Of a stretch of 64,000 bases of DNA, positions 8,856-16,683 are shown one piece after another. How positions within the stretch are numbered: the first letter of the stretch is position 1; each line of letters begins with the position of its first letter. The notes below the pieces were generated by a model. That model made no database searches, was not told the origin of the DNA, and saw nothing but the letters and a program-made list of their open reading frames with translations. Source of the DNA: Frateuria flava (lineage in GTDB: Bacteria > Pseudomonadota > Gammaproteobacteria > Xanthomonadales > Rhodanobacteraceae); contig NZ_JAGJRS010000004.1 of NCBI RefSeq assembly GCF_017837635.1, forward strand, positions 1-64,000, given 5' to 3'. Both the position numbers and the translations under genes were made by a program.

Positions 8856-9389
8856 GTGAGCGGTTCCATGACCAAATCGGACCAGAGCTTCATCCGCCAG
8901 TTCAGCTGGCTGATCGCCGGTCTGCACGTACTGGCGCTGGTGTTGCTGATCATGGCCTACAGCATCTACTCCCACGCGGCGAAGGAAACCAACCCGCACG
9001 CCGCGCAGCGCGTCGCCGAGCGCCTGGCCCCGGCCGGCGCGGTGTACGCCGGCGACACCGGCCGCGCCGCGATGCTGGCCGCGCAGGACGCCGCCGCCAA
9101 GGCGGCCGCCTCGCAGGTCGCCTTCGGTGGCAGCACCGACGGCAAGACGGTCTACGAAGGGCTGTGCCACAGCTGCCACACCGCCGGCGTCGCCGGCGCG
9201 CCCAAGCTCGGCGACAAGGCCGCCTGGGCCCCGCGCATCGCGCAGGGCATCGACACCCTGGTCAAGCACGCGATCGAGGGCTACCACGGCCCGGACGGCA
9301 ACTTCATGCCGCCCAAGGGCGGCATGCCCTCGCTCACCGACGAGCAGGTCGCCAGCACGGTCAAGTGGATCGTGGGCCAGGCCAAGTAA
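8856..9389 (+). CDS. Membrane-anchored cytochrome c5-type protein
   Basis: Mono-haem c-type cytochrome for periplasmic electron transfer, 177 aa. One N-terminal membrane helix (about residues 18-38) is followed by an Ala-rich linker and a C-terminal cytochrome domain. The haem site is CHSCH at residues 104-108. A methionine in NFMPPKGGMPSL is the likely sixth ligand. Cytochrome c5 proteins can feed terminal oxidases; the partner is unknown here. The GTG start at 8856 is chosen because TGGAG lies 8 bases upstream; an ATG four codons later is the alternative. Monocistronic, closed by a strong terminator. Confidence 0.85.
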   Translation: MSGSMTKSDQSFIRQFSWLIAGLHVLALVLLIMAYSIYSHAAKETNPHAAQRVAERLAPAGAVYAGDTGRAAMLAAQDAAAKAAASQVAFGGSTDGKTVYEGLCHSCHTAGVAGAPKLGDKAAWAPRIAQGIDTLVKHAIEGYHGPDGNFMPPKGGMPSLTDEQVASTVKWIVGQAK

Positions 9390-9412
9390 GCCGGCCGGTT
9401 CGCGCAGCACCG

Positions 9413-9446
9413 AAACGCCGCCTCCGGGCGGCGTTTTCGTTTTTCG
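9413..9446 (+). terminator. Rho-independent terminator after cytochrome c5
   Basis: A 10-bp perfect stem (AAACGCCGCC / GGCGGCGTTT) with a 4-base loop, followed by TTTCGTTTTT. It lies 24 bp after the cytochrome stop codon. Confidence 0.9.
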
Positions 9447-9490
9447 CGGGAGGTCATTCGGAGGCGATGCCGTCGGATTCGTCGGCGAAG

Positions 9491-9514
9491 CATCGCCCAC
9501 GAGTGGGCTTCTAC
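9491..9514. repeat. REP-like palindrome at the ACP phosphodiesterase stop
   Basis: Read on the minus strand it is GTAGAAGCCCACTCGTGGGC followed by GATG, a variant of the REP sequence seen repeatedly in this window. It overlaps the 3-prime end of the minus-strand gene ending at 9511. Confidence 0.65.
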
Positions 9515-10101
9515 CGGGGAGCGGTGGGGCGCCAGTGGGTGGCGAAGCGTTGCAGCTCCGGGAAGAACGCGTCGAAGCACGCCTGCAGCGGCGCCTCCAG
9601 GTCCTGCAGGACCGGCAGCATCCGCCCCAGCGGGTTGTCGCGATGCAGGCGTTGGCCGATGCCGGCCAGTGCACGATCCAGCATCTCCGGTTCGGCATAC
9701 GCGGCGGGCAGGTCGTTGGCCCGCATGTAGTGCGCGAAACGTCGTGCGGTCGAGGGCAGCAGCGCGTCCTGCCGGTCCAGCAGCCCGCGCAACGCGCTCG
9801 AGAAGTCGGGCAACGGCAGCGTGGACCAGCGTGCGAAATCGCGCGCCAGCAAGTGATCGAACCACATGTCCAGGGCGATGCCGGCGTAGCGCCGGTACGG
9901 CGGTTCGAACAGGGCGCGCGCGGACAGCACTTCCGGGTGGCGATCGGTGAAGCCGTCGATCGCCCGATGCAGCGCGATGCCGTCGCGCACGCCCGAGGGC
10001 AGCGCAGGATCGGGCGCGCCACGCACGAAGTCGCCCAGCACCCCGCCCAGGATCCACTCTTCGTCGGCGCCGGCCAGCAGCGCATGGGCCAGATGGTTCA
10101 T
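9511..10101 (-). CDS. acpH: ACP phosphodiesterase-like protein (AcpH family)
   Basis: Putative acyl-carrier-protein phosphodiesterase, which removes the phosphopantetheine arm from holo-ACP (family knowledge from E. coli AcpH). The 196-aa protein begins MNHLAHALLAG and carries GGVLGDFVRG, an HRAIDGFTDRHP motif and DMWFDHLLARDF, rich in the His/Asp residues expected of this metal-dependent helical family. The length matches the usual 190-200 aa. The ATG at 10101 is preferred over far-upstream in-frame starts because conservation begins there and the upstream region belongs to the divergent hydrolase gene. The stop region carries a REP-like sequence. Confidence 0.78.
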   Translation of the reverse strand: MNHLAHALLAGADEEWILGGVLGDFVRGAPDPALPSGVRDGIALHRAIDGFTDRHPEVLSARALFEPPYRRYAGIALDMWFDHLLARDFARWSTLPLPDFSSALRGLLDRQDALLPSTARRFAHYMRANDLPAAYAEPEMLDRALAGIGQRLHRDNPLGRMLPVLQDLEAPLQACFDAFFPELQRFATHWRPTAPR

Positions 10102-10155
10102 GCCATTCCCCGGCACCACGGCCGGTGCACGACCGCGACGGTTATCATTGTGCGC

Positions 10156-10845
10156 ATGACGCCCACCACCATTCCCGACAATCCGGCCTCGTTTCCCGCG
10201 GAAGAAGCGAGCTTCGCGCTCGATGGCCCGGCCGGCAAGCTGGAGGCGATCGCCAACGTCGCCGAGCCCGCCGACGCCCGCCGCGGCGTGGCGGTGATCT
10301 GCCACCCCAACCCCGTGCAGGGCGGCACCATGCACAACAAGGTGGTGACGATGGTCGAGCGCAGCCTGCGCGAATCGGGTCTGGACACCGTGCGTTTCAA
10401 CTTCCGCGGCACCGGCGCCTCCGAGGGCAGCTACGACGAGGGCAACGGTGAAGGCGAGGACCTGGCCGCAGTGGTCGCCTGGGTACGCCGCGTGCGCCCG
10501 GACGACGTGCTGTGGCTGGCCGGGTTCTCCTTCGGCAGCTACGTGACCATCCGTAACGCCGCGCGCCTGGGCGCCGCGGCGCTGGTCAGCATCGCACCAC
10601 CGGCCGGGCGCTTTGCGCTGACCGAGATCGACGCGCCGCAGTGCCCCTGGCTGATCGTGCAAGGCGAGGCCGACGAAGTGGTCGAGCCGCAGGCGGTGTT
10701 CGACTGGATCGAGAGCCTGCCGGTCGAGCCCGAGGTGGTACGCATGCCCGAGACCAGCCATTTCTTCCATCGGCGGCTGATGGACCTGCGCGGCGCGGTC
10801 AAGCACGCCGTGCAGCCGTGGCTGCCGCCGCTGCGGAAAGCATGA
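10156..10845 (+). CDS. Alpha/beta hydrolase (COG2945-like)
   Basis: Predicted serine hydrolase of the alpha/beta fold, 229 aa. It has an oxyanion-region HPNPVQGGTMHNKVV, FNFRGTGASEGSYD, a nucleophile elbow GFSFGSY, an acid-bearing strand IVQGEADEVV, and a catalytic His candidate in TSHFFHRRL. This is the typical layout of small cytoplasmic COG2945 hydrolases of unknown substrate. The start ATG at 10156 fits the first conserved region; in-frame upstream sequence overlaps the divergent AcpH-like gene. Divergently transcribed from that gene with a 54-bp gap, and 91 bp upstream of zapE on the same strand. Confidence 0.8.
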   Translation: MTPTTIPDNPASFPAEEASFALDGPAGKLEAIANVAEPADARRGVAVICHPNPVQGGTMHNKVVTMVERSLRESGLDTVRFNFRGTGASEGSYDEGNGEGEDLAAVVAWVRRVRPDDVLWLAGFSFGSYVTIRNAARLGAAALVSIAPPAGRFALTEIDAPQCPWLIVQGEADEVVEPQAVFDWIESLPVEPEVVRMPETSHFFHRRLMDLRGAVKHAVQPWLPPLRKA

Positions 10846-10936
10846 GGCGCGCCCCGGGCGCCCTCCCCTGCGTGCAACCCCTTCCCGACCTCCCCCTGCA
10901 TGCAGAGGGAGGCGTTGACCTGTCCCAGCCATCTCC

Positions 10937-12043
10937 ATGACCGACCTCACCCCTTCCGCCCGCTACCACGAAGGCGTCGCCGCCCACCGCTGGGAAGCCG
11001 ACCCTGCGCAGCTCGCCGTGCTGCCGGAACTGGACCGCATGCACGCGGCGCTGTGCGCCACGCCGGACAACGGGGGGCTGTTCGGGCGACTGAAATCGCT
11101 GTTCGGCGACGACGAGCATCCGCCGGTACCGGGGCTGTACCTGTGGGGCAGTGTCGGCCGCGGCAAGACCTTCCTGATGGACCTGTTCGCCGCCAGCCTG
11201 CCCCACGGCGTGGCGTTGCGCCGCCATTTCCACCGCTTCATGGGGGAGGTTCACGCACACCTGCGCGAACTGGGCGAGCGCGCCGATCCGCTGGAGGCCG
11301 TCGCCGAGGGCCTGGCCGGGCGCTGCCGCGTGCTGTGCCTGGACGAGTTCCTGGTCAACGACATCGGCGACGCGATGATCCTGGCCAACCTGCTCGATGC
11401 CCTGTTCCGCCGCGGCGTGGCGCTGGTCACCACCTCCAACACGCCGCCGACGAACCTTTACCGCGACGGCCTGCAGCGCGCCCGCTTCCTGCCCGCCATC
11501 GCACTGATCGAGCGGCACTGCCGTGTGGTGGAGATGGTCTCCCCACGCGACTGGCGCCTGCGCGCGCTGACTCAGGCGCCGGTCTACCTGACCCCGCCGG
11601 GCGCCGAGGCCGAGCGCGCGCTGGCGCGGATCTTCGCCAGCCAGGCGCAGGGTGAGGCACACCAGGGCGGCGCGCTGGACGTCAACGGCCGTCCGATCCC
11701 ATTGCGCCGCCGGGCGCCGGGCGTGCTGTGGTTCGAGTTCGACGCGCTGTGCGAGGGCCCGCGCGCGGTGGCCGACTACATCGCACTGGCACGGCAGGTG
11801 CCTACGGTCATCGTGTCCAGCGTGCCGCAGTTTTCTGTTTACAGCGAGGACGCCGCACGGCGCTTCCTGTTGATGGTGGACGAGTTCTACGACCGCCACG
11901 TCAAGCTCGTGCTGTCTGCCGCCGCGCCGATCACCGAGCTGTATGACGGCGAGCGCCACCGCGCCGAGTTCAGCCGCACCGAATCGCGGCTGATCGAGAT
12001 GCAGAGCGAGGATTACCTGGCGCTGCCGCACCGCCCCGAATAG
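10937..12043 (+). CDS. zapE: Cell division AFG1-like ATPase ZapE
   Basis: AFG1/LACE1-family ATPase. ZapE of E. coli associates with the Z-ring under anaerobic or stress conditions. The 368-aa protein has Walker A GSVGRGKTF (about residue 70), Walker B VLCLDEFLVND (about residue 130), a sensor segment LVTTSNTPPTNLY, and the C-terminal RFLLMVDEFYDRHVKL segment of the family. The length is typical. ATG start. No operon partner is evident: the hydrolase precedes it on the same strand and an EAL protein follows after 132 bp. Confidence 0.92.
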   Translation: MTDLTPSARYHEGVAAHRWEADPAQLAVLPELDRMHAALCATPDNGGLFGRLKSLFGDDEHPPVPGLYLWGSVGRGKTFLMDLFAASLPHGVALRRHFHRFMGEVHAHLRELGERADPLEAVAEGLAGRCRVLCLDEFLVNDIGDAMILANLLDALFRRGVALVTTSNTPPTNLYRDGLQRARFLPAIALIERHCRVVEMVSPRDWRLRALTQAPVYLTPPGAEAERALARIFASQAQGEAHQGGALDVNGRPIPLRRRAPGVLWFEFDALCEGPRAVADYIALARQVPTVIVSSVPQFSVYSEDAARRFLLMVDEFYDRHVKLVLSAAAPITELYDGERHRAEFSRTESRLIEMQSEDYLALPHRPE

Positions 12044-12175
12044 GCCGTCACCTGGGGGCGGTCCGTCGGCCGCCGCACTTCCTTTTTTCCGCATTGCGGC
12101 TGTGGACGCCGCCGACGTACTCTGGCCGGAGGGGTTACAAGCGGTTCCCACCAAGTCGGCCGGAGGGAGAACGCC

Positions 12176-13999
12176 ATGCATACGACCGTGGAACACGCGC
12201 TGGAGGCGACGGCCCTGGATGGGGCGTTCGCCGCCAGCGACGACACAGGCCCGTTGGCCGCGGGCGACCATTACACCGTTCCGGGCTTCGATTCGGTCGC
12301 CCACCTCGCGGCCGCTTCACTGGGCGTGGCGATGGTCGCGCTGGTGCTCGATAGCGGCAGCGCCTATTGGTACAGCCGCGACGCCGGCCCGCGCGCTCCC
12401 CATGTCCTGCACCCGCTCTATCTGGAAGCCGCGCGTCGCGGTGCCGGCCAGGTGCTGCCGGACATCGCCGCCGACGCGCGCTATCGCGACACCCCGCCCC
12501 TGACCGGCCCCTCGCCGACCACGCTGCGCTTCTTCGCCTGCGAACCGGTGTTCACCCTGAGCGGCCGGCACGTCGGCGCGCTATGCGTCATGGACCATGC
12601 GCCGCGCAGCGGACTGGACGAGGCCGGACTGGCTGCCTTGCGCAATGCCGCCCGGCTGGCCGGTGCCGGCGTGGTGCTGGGCAGCTACCTCGGCCGCACC
12701 GACCCGGTCACTCAGCTGCCCCACCGCAGCGCCTTCTTCGAAGACCTGCGCAGCCGCCACAAGAACGGCGCGCAGCGCGCCTGGCTGATTGCCATCGAAG
12801 TGGCGCCGGTGGAGCGCTTCAATGCGTTCGTGCGTGCGATGGGCTTCCCCTATGCCGACGAGCTGATGCGCGCCGTGGCCGCGCGCGTACTAGACTGGAT
12901 GCCGCCGCGCACGAATCTCTACCAGGTCGGCGTCACCCGGTTCGCCGCGGTACTGCCCGATGGCGACAAACCGCTGGAAACCACCCAGCTCGACGCACTG
13001 GTCGCCCGCCTGCGTACCCCCTTCGACTGCCTGGACATCCCGCTCACGCTGCAACCGGGCATCGGCCTGCTCGACCTGGACGTGCGCCAGCTCGACGGCG
13101 CCGATCCGCTGCGCCAGGTGATGAGCGCCTCCTACGCGGCCCAGCGCAACCCGCGCGGCTGGGCGTTGTACGAGCGCAGCCAGGACGAGCGGCACCAGCA
13201 GGAGTTCTTCCTGGTTACCGAGCTGGCCGCCGCCCTGACCGAGCGCACCGAGCTCTACCTGCACTACCAGCCGCGCGTACGCCTCAGTGACGGCCGCTGC
13301 ATCGCCATGGAGGCGCTCGCGCGCTGGCGTCACCCGACCCTGGGCGAAGTGCCGCCAGGCCAGTTCGTGCCGCTGGCCGAACGCGCAGGCCTGATGCGCT
13401 CGCTGACCGGCTGGGTGCTTGACCACGGCGTCGCCCAACTGGCGGCTTGGCGCCGCGCTGGCTGCGACGTTGGGCTCTCGCTCAACATTTCCAACGCCGA
13501 TTTCGACGCCGACCTGGTCACCCGACTGCAGGACGTGGCGACCCGCTACGGCGTCGATCCGGGCACATTGGAGCTGGAGTTCACCGAAACCACCCTGATG
13601 GCGCACAACGACGCGACCCGTCGCCACCTGGCGGCGGTGCGCGAGCTCGGTGCCGGCATCGCGATCGACGACTTCGGCACCGGCTACAGCAACCTCGCCT
13701 CGTTGCGGCAGATGCCGGCAACCTGCCTGAAGATCGACCAGTCCTTCGTGCGTGCAATGGACGCCAGCCGCCATGACGCGGCGATCGTGCGCTCCACCGC
13801 AGCGCTGGCGCACGATCTGGGCTTTCGCGTGGTGGTCGAGGGCGTGGAAACCCGACGCATCTACGACGCCGTGCGCCGCATGGACTGCGACGAGGTACAG
13901 GGCTACTTCGTCTCGCGCCCGCTGCCGGCCGCGGCCGTGCCGCCCTGGCTCGAACGCACGGCCGAGTGGCACCAGCGCGACGACGAGGGCGGGCCGTGA
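12176..13999 (+). CDS. GAF / degenerate GGDEF / EAL domain protein
   Basis: Probable cyclic-di-GMP phosphodiesterase, 607 aa, cytoplasmic. Residues about 20-170 form a GAF-like sensor (ACEPVFTLSGRHVGALCVMD). About 178-335 is a GGDEF-fold domain without the signature: RFAAVL replaces GGDEF, so cyclase activity is unlikely. About 350-595 is an EAL domain with the expected residues: MEALARW (EAL at 379-381), LNISNADF, EFTETTLM, DDFGTGYSNL, KIDQSFVRAM and VVVEGVET. It should therefore be catalytically competent. The start ATG has an excellent GGAGGGAGA site. Its stop codon overlaps the GTG start of the hemerythrin-like gene. Confidence 0.88.
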   Translation: MHTTVEHALEATALDGAFAASDDTGPLAAGDHYTVPGFDSVAHLAAASLGVAMVALVLDSGSAYWYSRDAGPRAPHVLHPLYLEAARRGAGQVLPDIAADARYRDTPPLTGPSPTTLRFFACEPVFTLSGRHVGALCVMDHAPRSGLDEAGLAALRNAARLAGAGVVLGSYLGRTDPVTQLPHRSAFFEDLRSRHKNGAQRAWLIAIEVAPVERFNAFVRAMGFPYADELMRAVAARVLDWMPPRTNLYQVGVTRFAAVLPDGDKPLETTQLDALVARLRTPFDCLDIPLTLQPGIGLLDLDVRQLDGADPLRQVMSASYAAQRNPRGWALYERSQDERHQQEFFLVTELAAALTERTELYLHYQPRVRLSDGRCIAMEALARWRHPTLGEVPPGQFVPLAERAGLMRSLTGWVLDHGVAQLAAWRRAGCDVGLSLNISNADFDADLVTRLQDVATRYGVDPGTLELEFTETTLMAHNDATRRHLAAVRELGAGIAIDDFGTGYSNLASLRQMPATCLKIDQSFVRAMDASRHDAAIVRSTAALAHDLGFRVVVEGVETRRIYDAVRRMDCDEVQGYFVSRPLPAAAVPPWLERTAEWHQRDDEGGP

Positions 14000-14406
14000 G
14001 GTTGACGGACGTCCTGCGCGACCAGCATGCGCAGTTGCGCGCCCTGCTCGATGAGCTGCAACGCTTGGGGCTGGCCGGCTCCGAAGGCCGCGAACGGCTG
14101 CACAAGGCGCGGCATGCGATGCTTGCGCACCTTCATCTGGAGGACAACCGGCTCTATCCCGCACTCCAGGCGCATCCGTCGACCGCCGGCCTCGCCCGCC
14201 GCTATGCCGGCGAGATGCAGCAACTGACCCCGGCGCTGCTGGCGTTCTTCGACACCTACCATGAAGGTGATGCCGACCCACAGGCGTTTTCGCGCAGCCT
14301 GGCTCAATTGCTGGCCGTGCTGCAGCAGCGCATCGGTCGCGAGGAGAGCCGGCTGTACCCGGCCTACGAAGCACACTGTGAGCCGATTGGCCCGCCACCA
14401 ACCTAG
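13996..14406 (+). CDS. Hemerythrin-like (HHE) protein
   Basis: Small helical HHE-family protein, 136 aa, expected to bind a di-iron centre that senses or carries O2 or NO. His and Glu ligand candidates recur in DQHAQLRALL, HAMLAHLHLEDNRLYP and EESRLYPAYEAH, the two-helix-pair pattern of the family. The GTG start at 13996 overlaps the stop of the EAL gene as GTGA, implying translational coupling; an in-frame start further upstream would lie inside the EAL gene. The pairing suggests the di-iron protein modulates cyclic-di-GMP turnover, but only the gene arrangement supports that. Confidence 0.78.
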   Translation: MRLTDVLRDQHAQLRALLDELQRLGLAGSEGRERLHKARHAMLAHLHLEDNRLYPALQAHPSTAGLARRYAGEMQQLTPALLAFFDTYHEGDADPQAFSRSLAQLLAVLQQRIGREESRLYPAYEAHCEPIGPPPT

Positions 14407-14456
14407 GGTGGGATGGGGCCACGACGACGCTGCAAGGTTGCACCCAGTCGCCCGCG

Positions 14457-14924
14457 CTACGGCCTGGAAGCCTTCAACACGCTGATCTTGCCGTTGGCCT
14501 CCAGCCGCACCTCGGCGACGTCGCCCACTTCACGCAAGCCTTTTTCGCGCAGCACGCGACGGAACGCTTCCTCGGACATGTCGTGCCTGCGCAACGAACC
14601 CTCGATCACCTTGCCATCGCGCGCCAGCAGGCTTGCCTTGCCTTCGACCAGCCGGTCCAGGCCAGGCCAGCGCGCGCAGGCCCAGGCGACACCCTTGTCC
14701 AGCAGGAAGATCGCCAGCACGCCGATGATCGCCGCCAGTGGCGCCTTGTCGTCGCCGATGATCGCCGTGCGCAGGGTGCCACCGACCAGCGTCAGCACCA
14801 CGATGTCGAACGTGGTCATTTCGCCGAAGGAGCGCTTGCCCAGCAGCCGCAGCAGGATCAGCAGCCCGAGGTAGACGCCCGCCCCGCGCAGCGCGAATAG
14901 CCACCAGGGATCGGACAGGTGCAT
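14457..14924 (-). CDS. DUF421 (YetF-like) membrane protein
   Basis: A 155-aa member of the DUF421/YetF family, function unknown. Two or three N-terminal membrane helices (residues about 8-80, with LLILLRLLGKRSFGEMTTFD, the conserved family segment) precede a small cytosolic domain containing LVEGKASLLARDGKVIEGSLRR and EVRLEANGKISVL. The length is shorter than Bacillus YetF, as in many proteobacterial members. The start ATG is 4 bp after the SDR stop, so the two form an operon. It ends 50 bp from the convergent hemerythrin gene. Confidence 0.82.
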   Translation of the reverse strand: MHLSDPWWLFALRGAGVYLGLLILLRLLGKRSFGEMTTFDIVVLTLVGGTLRTAIIGDDKAPLAAIIGVLAIFLLDKGVAWACARWPGLDRLVEGKASLLARDGKVIEGSLRRHDMSEEAFRRVLREKGLREVGDVAEVRLEANGKISVLKASRP

Positions 14925-14928
14925 CGCG

Positions 14929-15960
14929 TCAACCCGTCGAGCCGCCCATCACCGGCAGGATCGCGCCACTGATGTAGCTCGAACAGCTGGGCGCGGCCAG
15001 GAACACGTACGCGGGCGAGAGTTCCTCCGGCTGCGCCGGCCGGCCCCACGGATTCTGCTGGCCGAACTTGGCCACCTGTTTGGCCGGCTTGTCGGCCGGG
15101 TTGAGCGGCGTCCACACCGGCCCCGGTGCCACCGCGTTGACGCGGATGCCGCGCGAGACGAGATTGCTGGCCAGCGACATGGTGAAGGCGTGGATTGCGC
15201 CCTTGGTCGCCGAGTAGTCGAGCAGGTGCTTGTTGCCGAACAAGCCGGTTTCCGAACCGGTGTTGATGATCGCGCTGCCCTCGTGCAGGTGCGGGAGCGC
15301 CGCCCGGGCCATGTGGAAATAGCCGTAGATGTTGGTGCGCATGGTGAGGTCGAAGTGTTCCTCGGTGATCTCCTCCAGCGTGTCGGCGTGTTCCTGGAAG
15401 GCGGCGTTGTTGACCAGCACGTCAAGCCCGCCGAATTCCTCGACCGTCTGCTGGACGGCCCGCTCGCAGAAGTCCGGGTCCTTCACGTCGCCGCGGATCA
15501 GCAGGCAGCGACGGCCTTCCTTCTCGACGTGGCGCCGGGTTTCGCGCGCATCCTCGTCCTCGGACAGATACACCACCGCCACGTCCGCACCCTCGCGCGC
15601 AAACAGCACCGCCACCGCGCGACCGATGCCCGAATCGGCGCCGGTGATGATCGCGGCCATGTCCTGGAGCTTGCCGCTGCCGCGGTAGTCGGGCGCCTCG
15701 AATTGGGGGCGGGGTTTGAGCTTCGCTTCCTTGCCCGGCTTGCTCAGGTGCTGCTCGGGCAGCGGTGGGCGCGGTTTGGGCCGCGGGCTGGTCTGGCCGG
15801 GCTGCTTTTTCGCGGCGCTCTTCGTACTCGCGGACTTGCTCGCCTTGGCTTTCTGCTTTTGCTTGTCCTGGGCGTCGATCTGCGCCTGCACCTGCCGCGC
15901 TTTCGCCACCACCTTGCCGGTGCCGGTGCCGCGCCTGGCGGTCTTCGTCGTGGCCATCAT
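14929..15960 (-). CDS. Short-chain dehydrogenase with Lys-rich N-terminal tail
   Basis: NAD(P)-dependent SDR resembling the general-stress YdaD/YhdG-type oxidoreductases; 343 aa from an ATGATG start with GGGAG upstream. Residues 1-80 are a disordered Lys/Ala/Pro-rich extension (KSASTKSAAKK, PRPKPRPPLP) reminiscent of histone H1-like tails. Residues about 85-343 are the SDR: cofactor motif TGADSGIG (106-113), NNAA, catalytic Ser in INTGSETG, and YSATK. The LSKPGKEAKLKPRPQFEAPDY linker is typical of this SDR subgroup. Substrate unknown. Co-transcribed with the DUF421 gene. Confidence 0.85.
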   Translation of the reverse strand: MMATTKTARRGTGTGKVVAKARQVQAQIDAQDKQKQKAKASKSASTKSAAKKQPGQTSPRPKPRPPLPEQHLSKPGKEAKLKPRPQFEAPDYRGSGKLQDMAAIITGADSGIGRAVAVLFAREGADVAVVYLSEDEDARETRRHVEKEGRRCLLIRGDVKDPDFCERAVQQTVEEFGGLDVLVNNAAFQEHADTLEEITEEHFDLTMRTNIYGYFHMARAALPHLHEGSAIINTGSETGLFGNKHLLDYSATKGAIHAFTMSLASNLVSRGIRVNAVAPGPVWTPLNPADKPAKQVAKFGQQNPWGRPAQPEELSPAYVFLAAPSCSSYISGAILPVMGGSTG

Positions 15961-16115
15961 CCGCTCCCGTTGTGGCTGGGCATGGCTCGCGACGATAGGC
16001 ACGCACTCGTGGCGGACAGGTGAGCGCGGCGTTGCCGGCGCTCGTCGGGACAACTCGGCGGAACGACCTGCCGGGGTCCGGTGGCGGGCTAGGTTTCGGT
16101 CTCCTGCACCAAGCC

Positions 16116-16140
16116 CATCGCCCCCAAGCGGGCTCCTGCG
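16116..16140. repeat. REP-like palindrome upstream of nrdA promoter
   Basis: Read on the minus strand: GCAGGAGCCCGCTTGGGGGC then GATG, the same REP family as at 9491, 45872 and 49721. It lies in the divergent region between the SDR gene and the nrd promoter. Confidence 0.65.
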
Positions 16141-16203
16141 AAGAGGTGCCGCCGGCATGTCGCCGGCAGACGCGCCCTCACCCTCGCACCACTAAATCGT
16201 GGG

Positions 16204-16232
16204 TTGACCAACGTCATTCTCACCGATATGTT
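16204..16232 (+). promoter_or_regulatory. Sigma70-type promoter for the nrd riboswitch transcript
   Basis: TTGACC (16204-16209), a 17-bp spacer, then TATGTT (16227-16232). It lies immediately upstream of the cobalamin riboswitch and about 450 bp before nrdA. Spacing is ideal and both hexamers are near consensus. Confidence 0.7.
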
Positions 16233-16239
16233 GTGCCCG

Positions 16240-16428
16240 TCGGTGCCCGTCCAGACGCGACTGTCGGTCGGGCTCAAAAGGGAATCCGGTGCGAATCCGG
16301 AACTGCCCCGCAGCGGTAAGCGGAAACGAACGTCCTCACATGCACTGGGCCGCCGCGCCTGGGAAGCGAGGGCAAGTAGGACGGATCGAACGATCCGGTG
16401 TCCGCAAGTCCGAAGACCTGCCGACACG
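16240..16428 (+). promoter_or_regulatory. Cobalamin (B12) riboswitch
   Basis: The conserved cobalamin-aptamer core is present in order: GGTGCC at the 5-prime end, AAAAGGGAATCCGGTGCGAA, CCGGAACTGCCCCGCAGCGG then TAAG, a CACTGGG/GGGAAGCG pair further on, and the terminal GTCCGAAGACCTGCCGAC. These are the B12-box and junction segments of Rfam-type cobalamin riboswitches. It is oriented toward nrdA, with about 255 nt of leader between the aptamer and the start codon. A GC-rich hairpin (about 16428-16450) follows directly but has no U-run, so the expression platform may act on translation or Rho access rather than by an intrinsic terminator. Confidence 0.92.
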
Positions 16429-16683
16429 CCGGGCCCCATGGGCCGGCGGTCGCGCTCCATGAGACGCGCCCGCCCGACCCTGTCGCGACCCGGCGCGGGT
16501 GACCGCTTCCGCGGGGAGGCGCGTTGCATGCGGGCGTTCTGGCGCCCGCGTGGGGCGTGCCGTTCATCGGAAGCGAGCCCTCAGGCCCTGCGCGCGGGAG
16601 CAGGCGTTTGACGTTTTCGGAACCGTCGCGTTGGTGCGTTCTCCTCCGTACCGGCGCGGCGGCTTCCCTTCCGGAGCTTCCGC

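Noticed and set aside
16428..16450. Hairpin directly after the riboswitch as an intrinsic terminator
   Set aside because: The stem is strong but no U-run follows, so it was not called a terminator.
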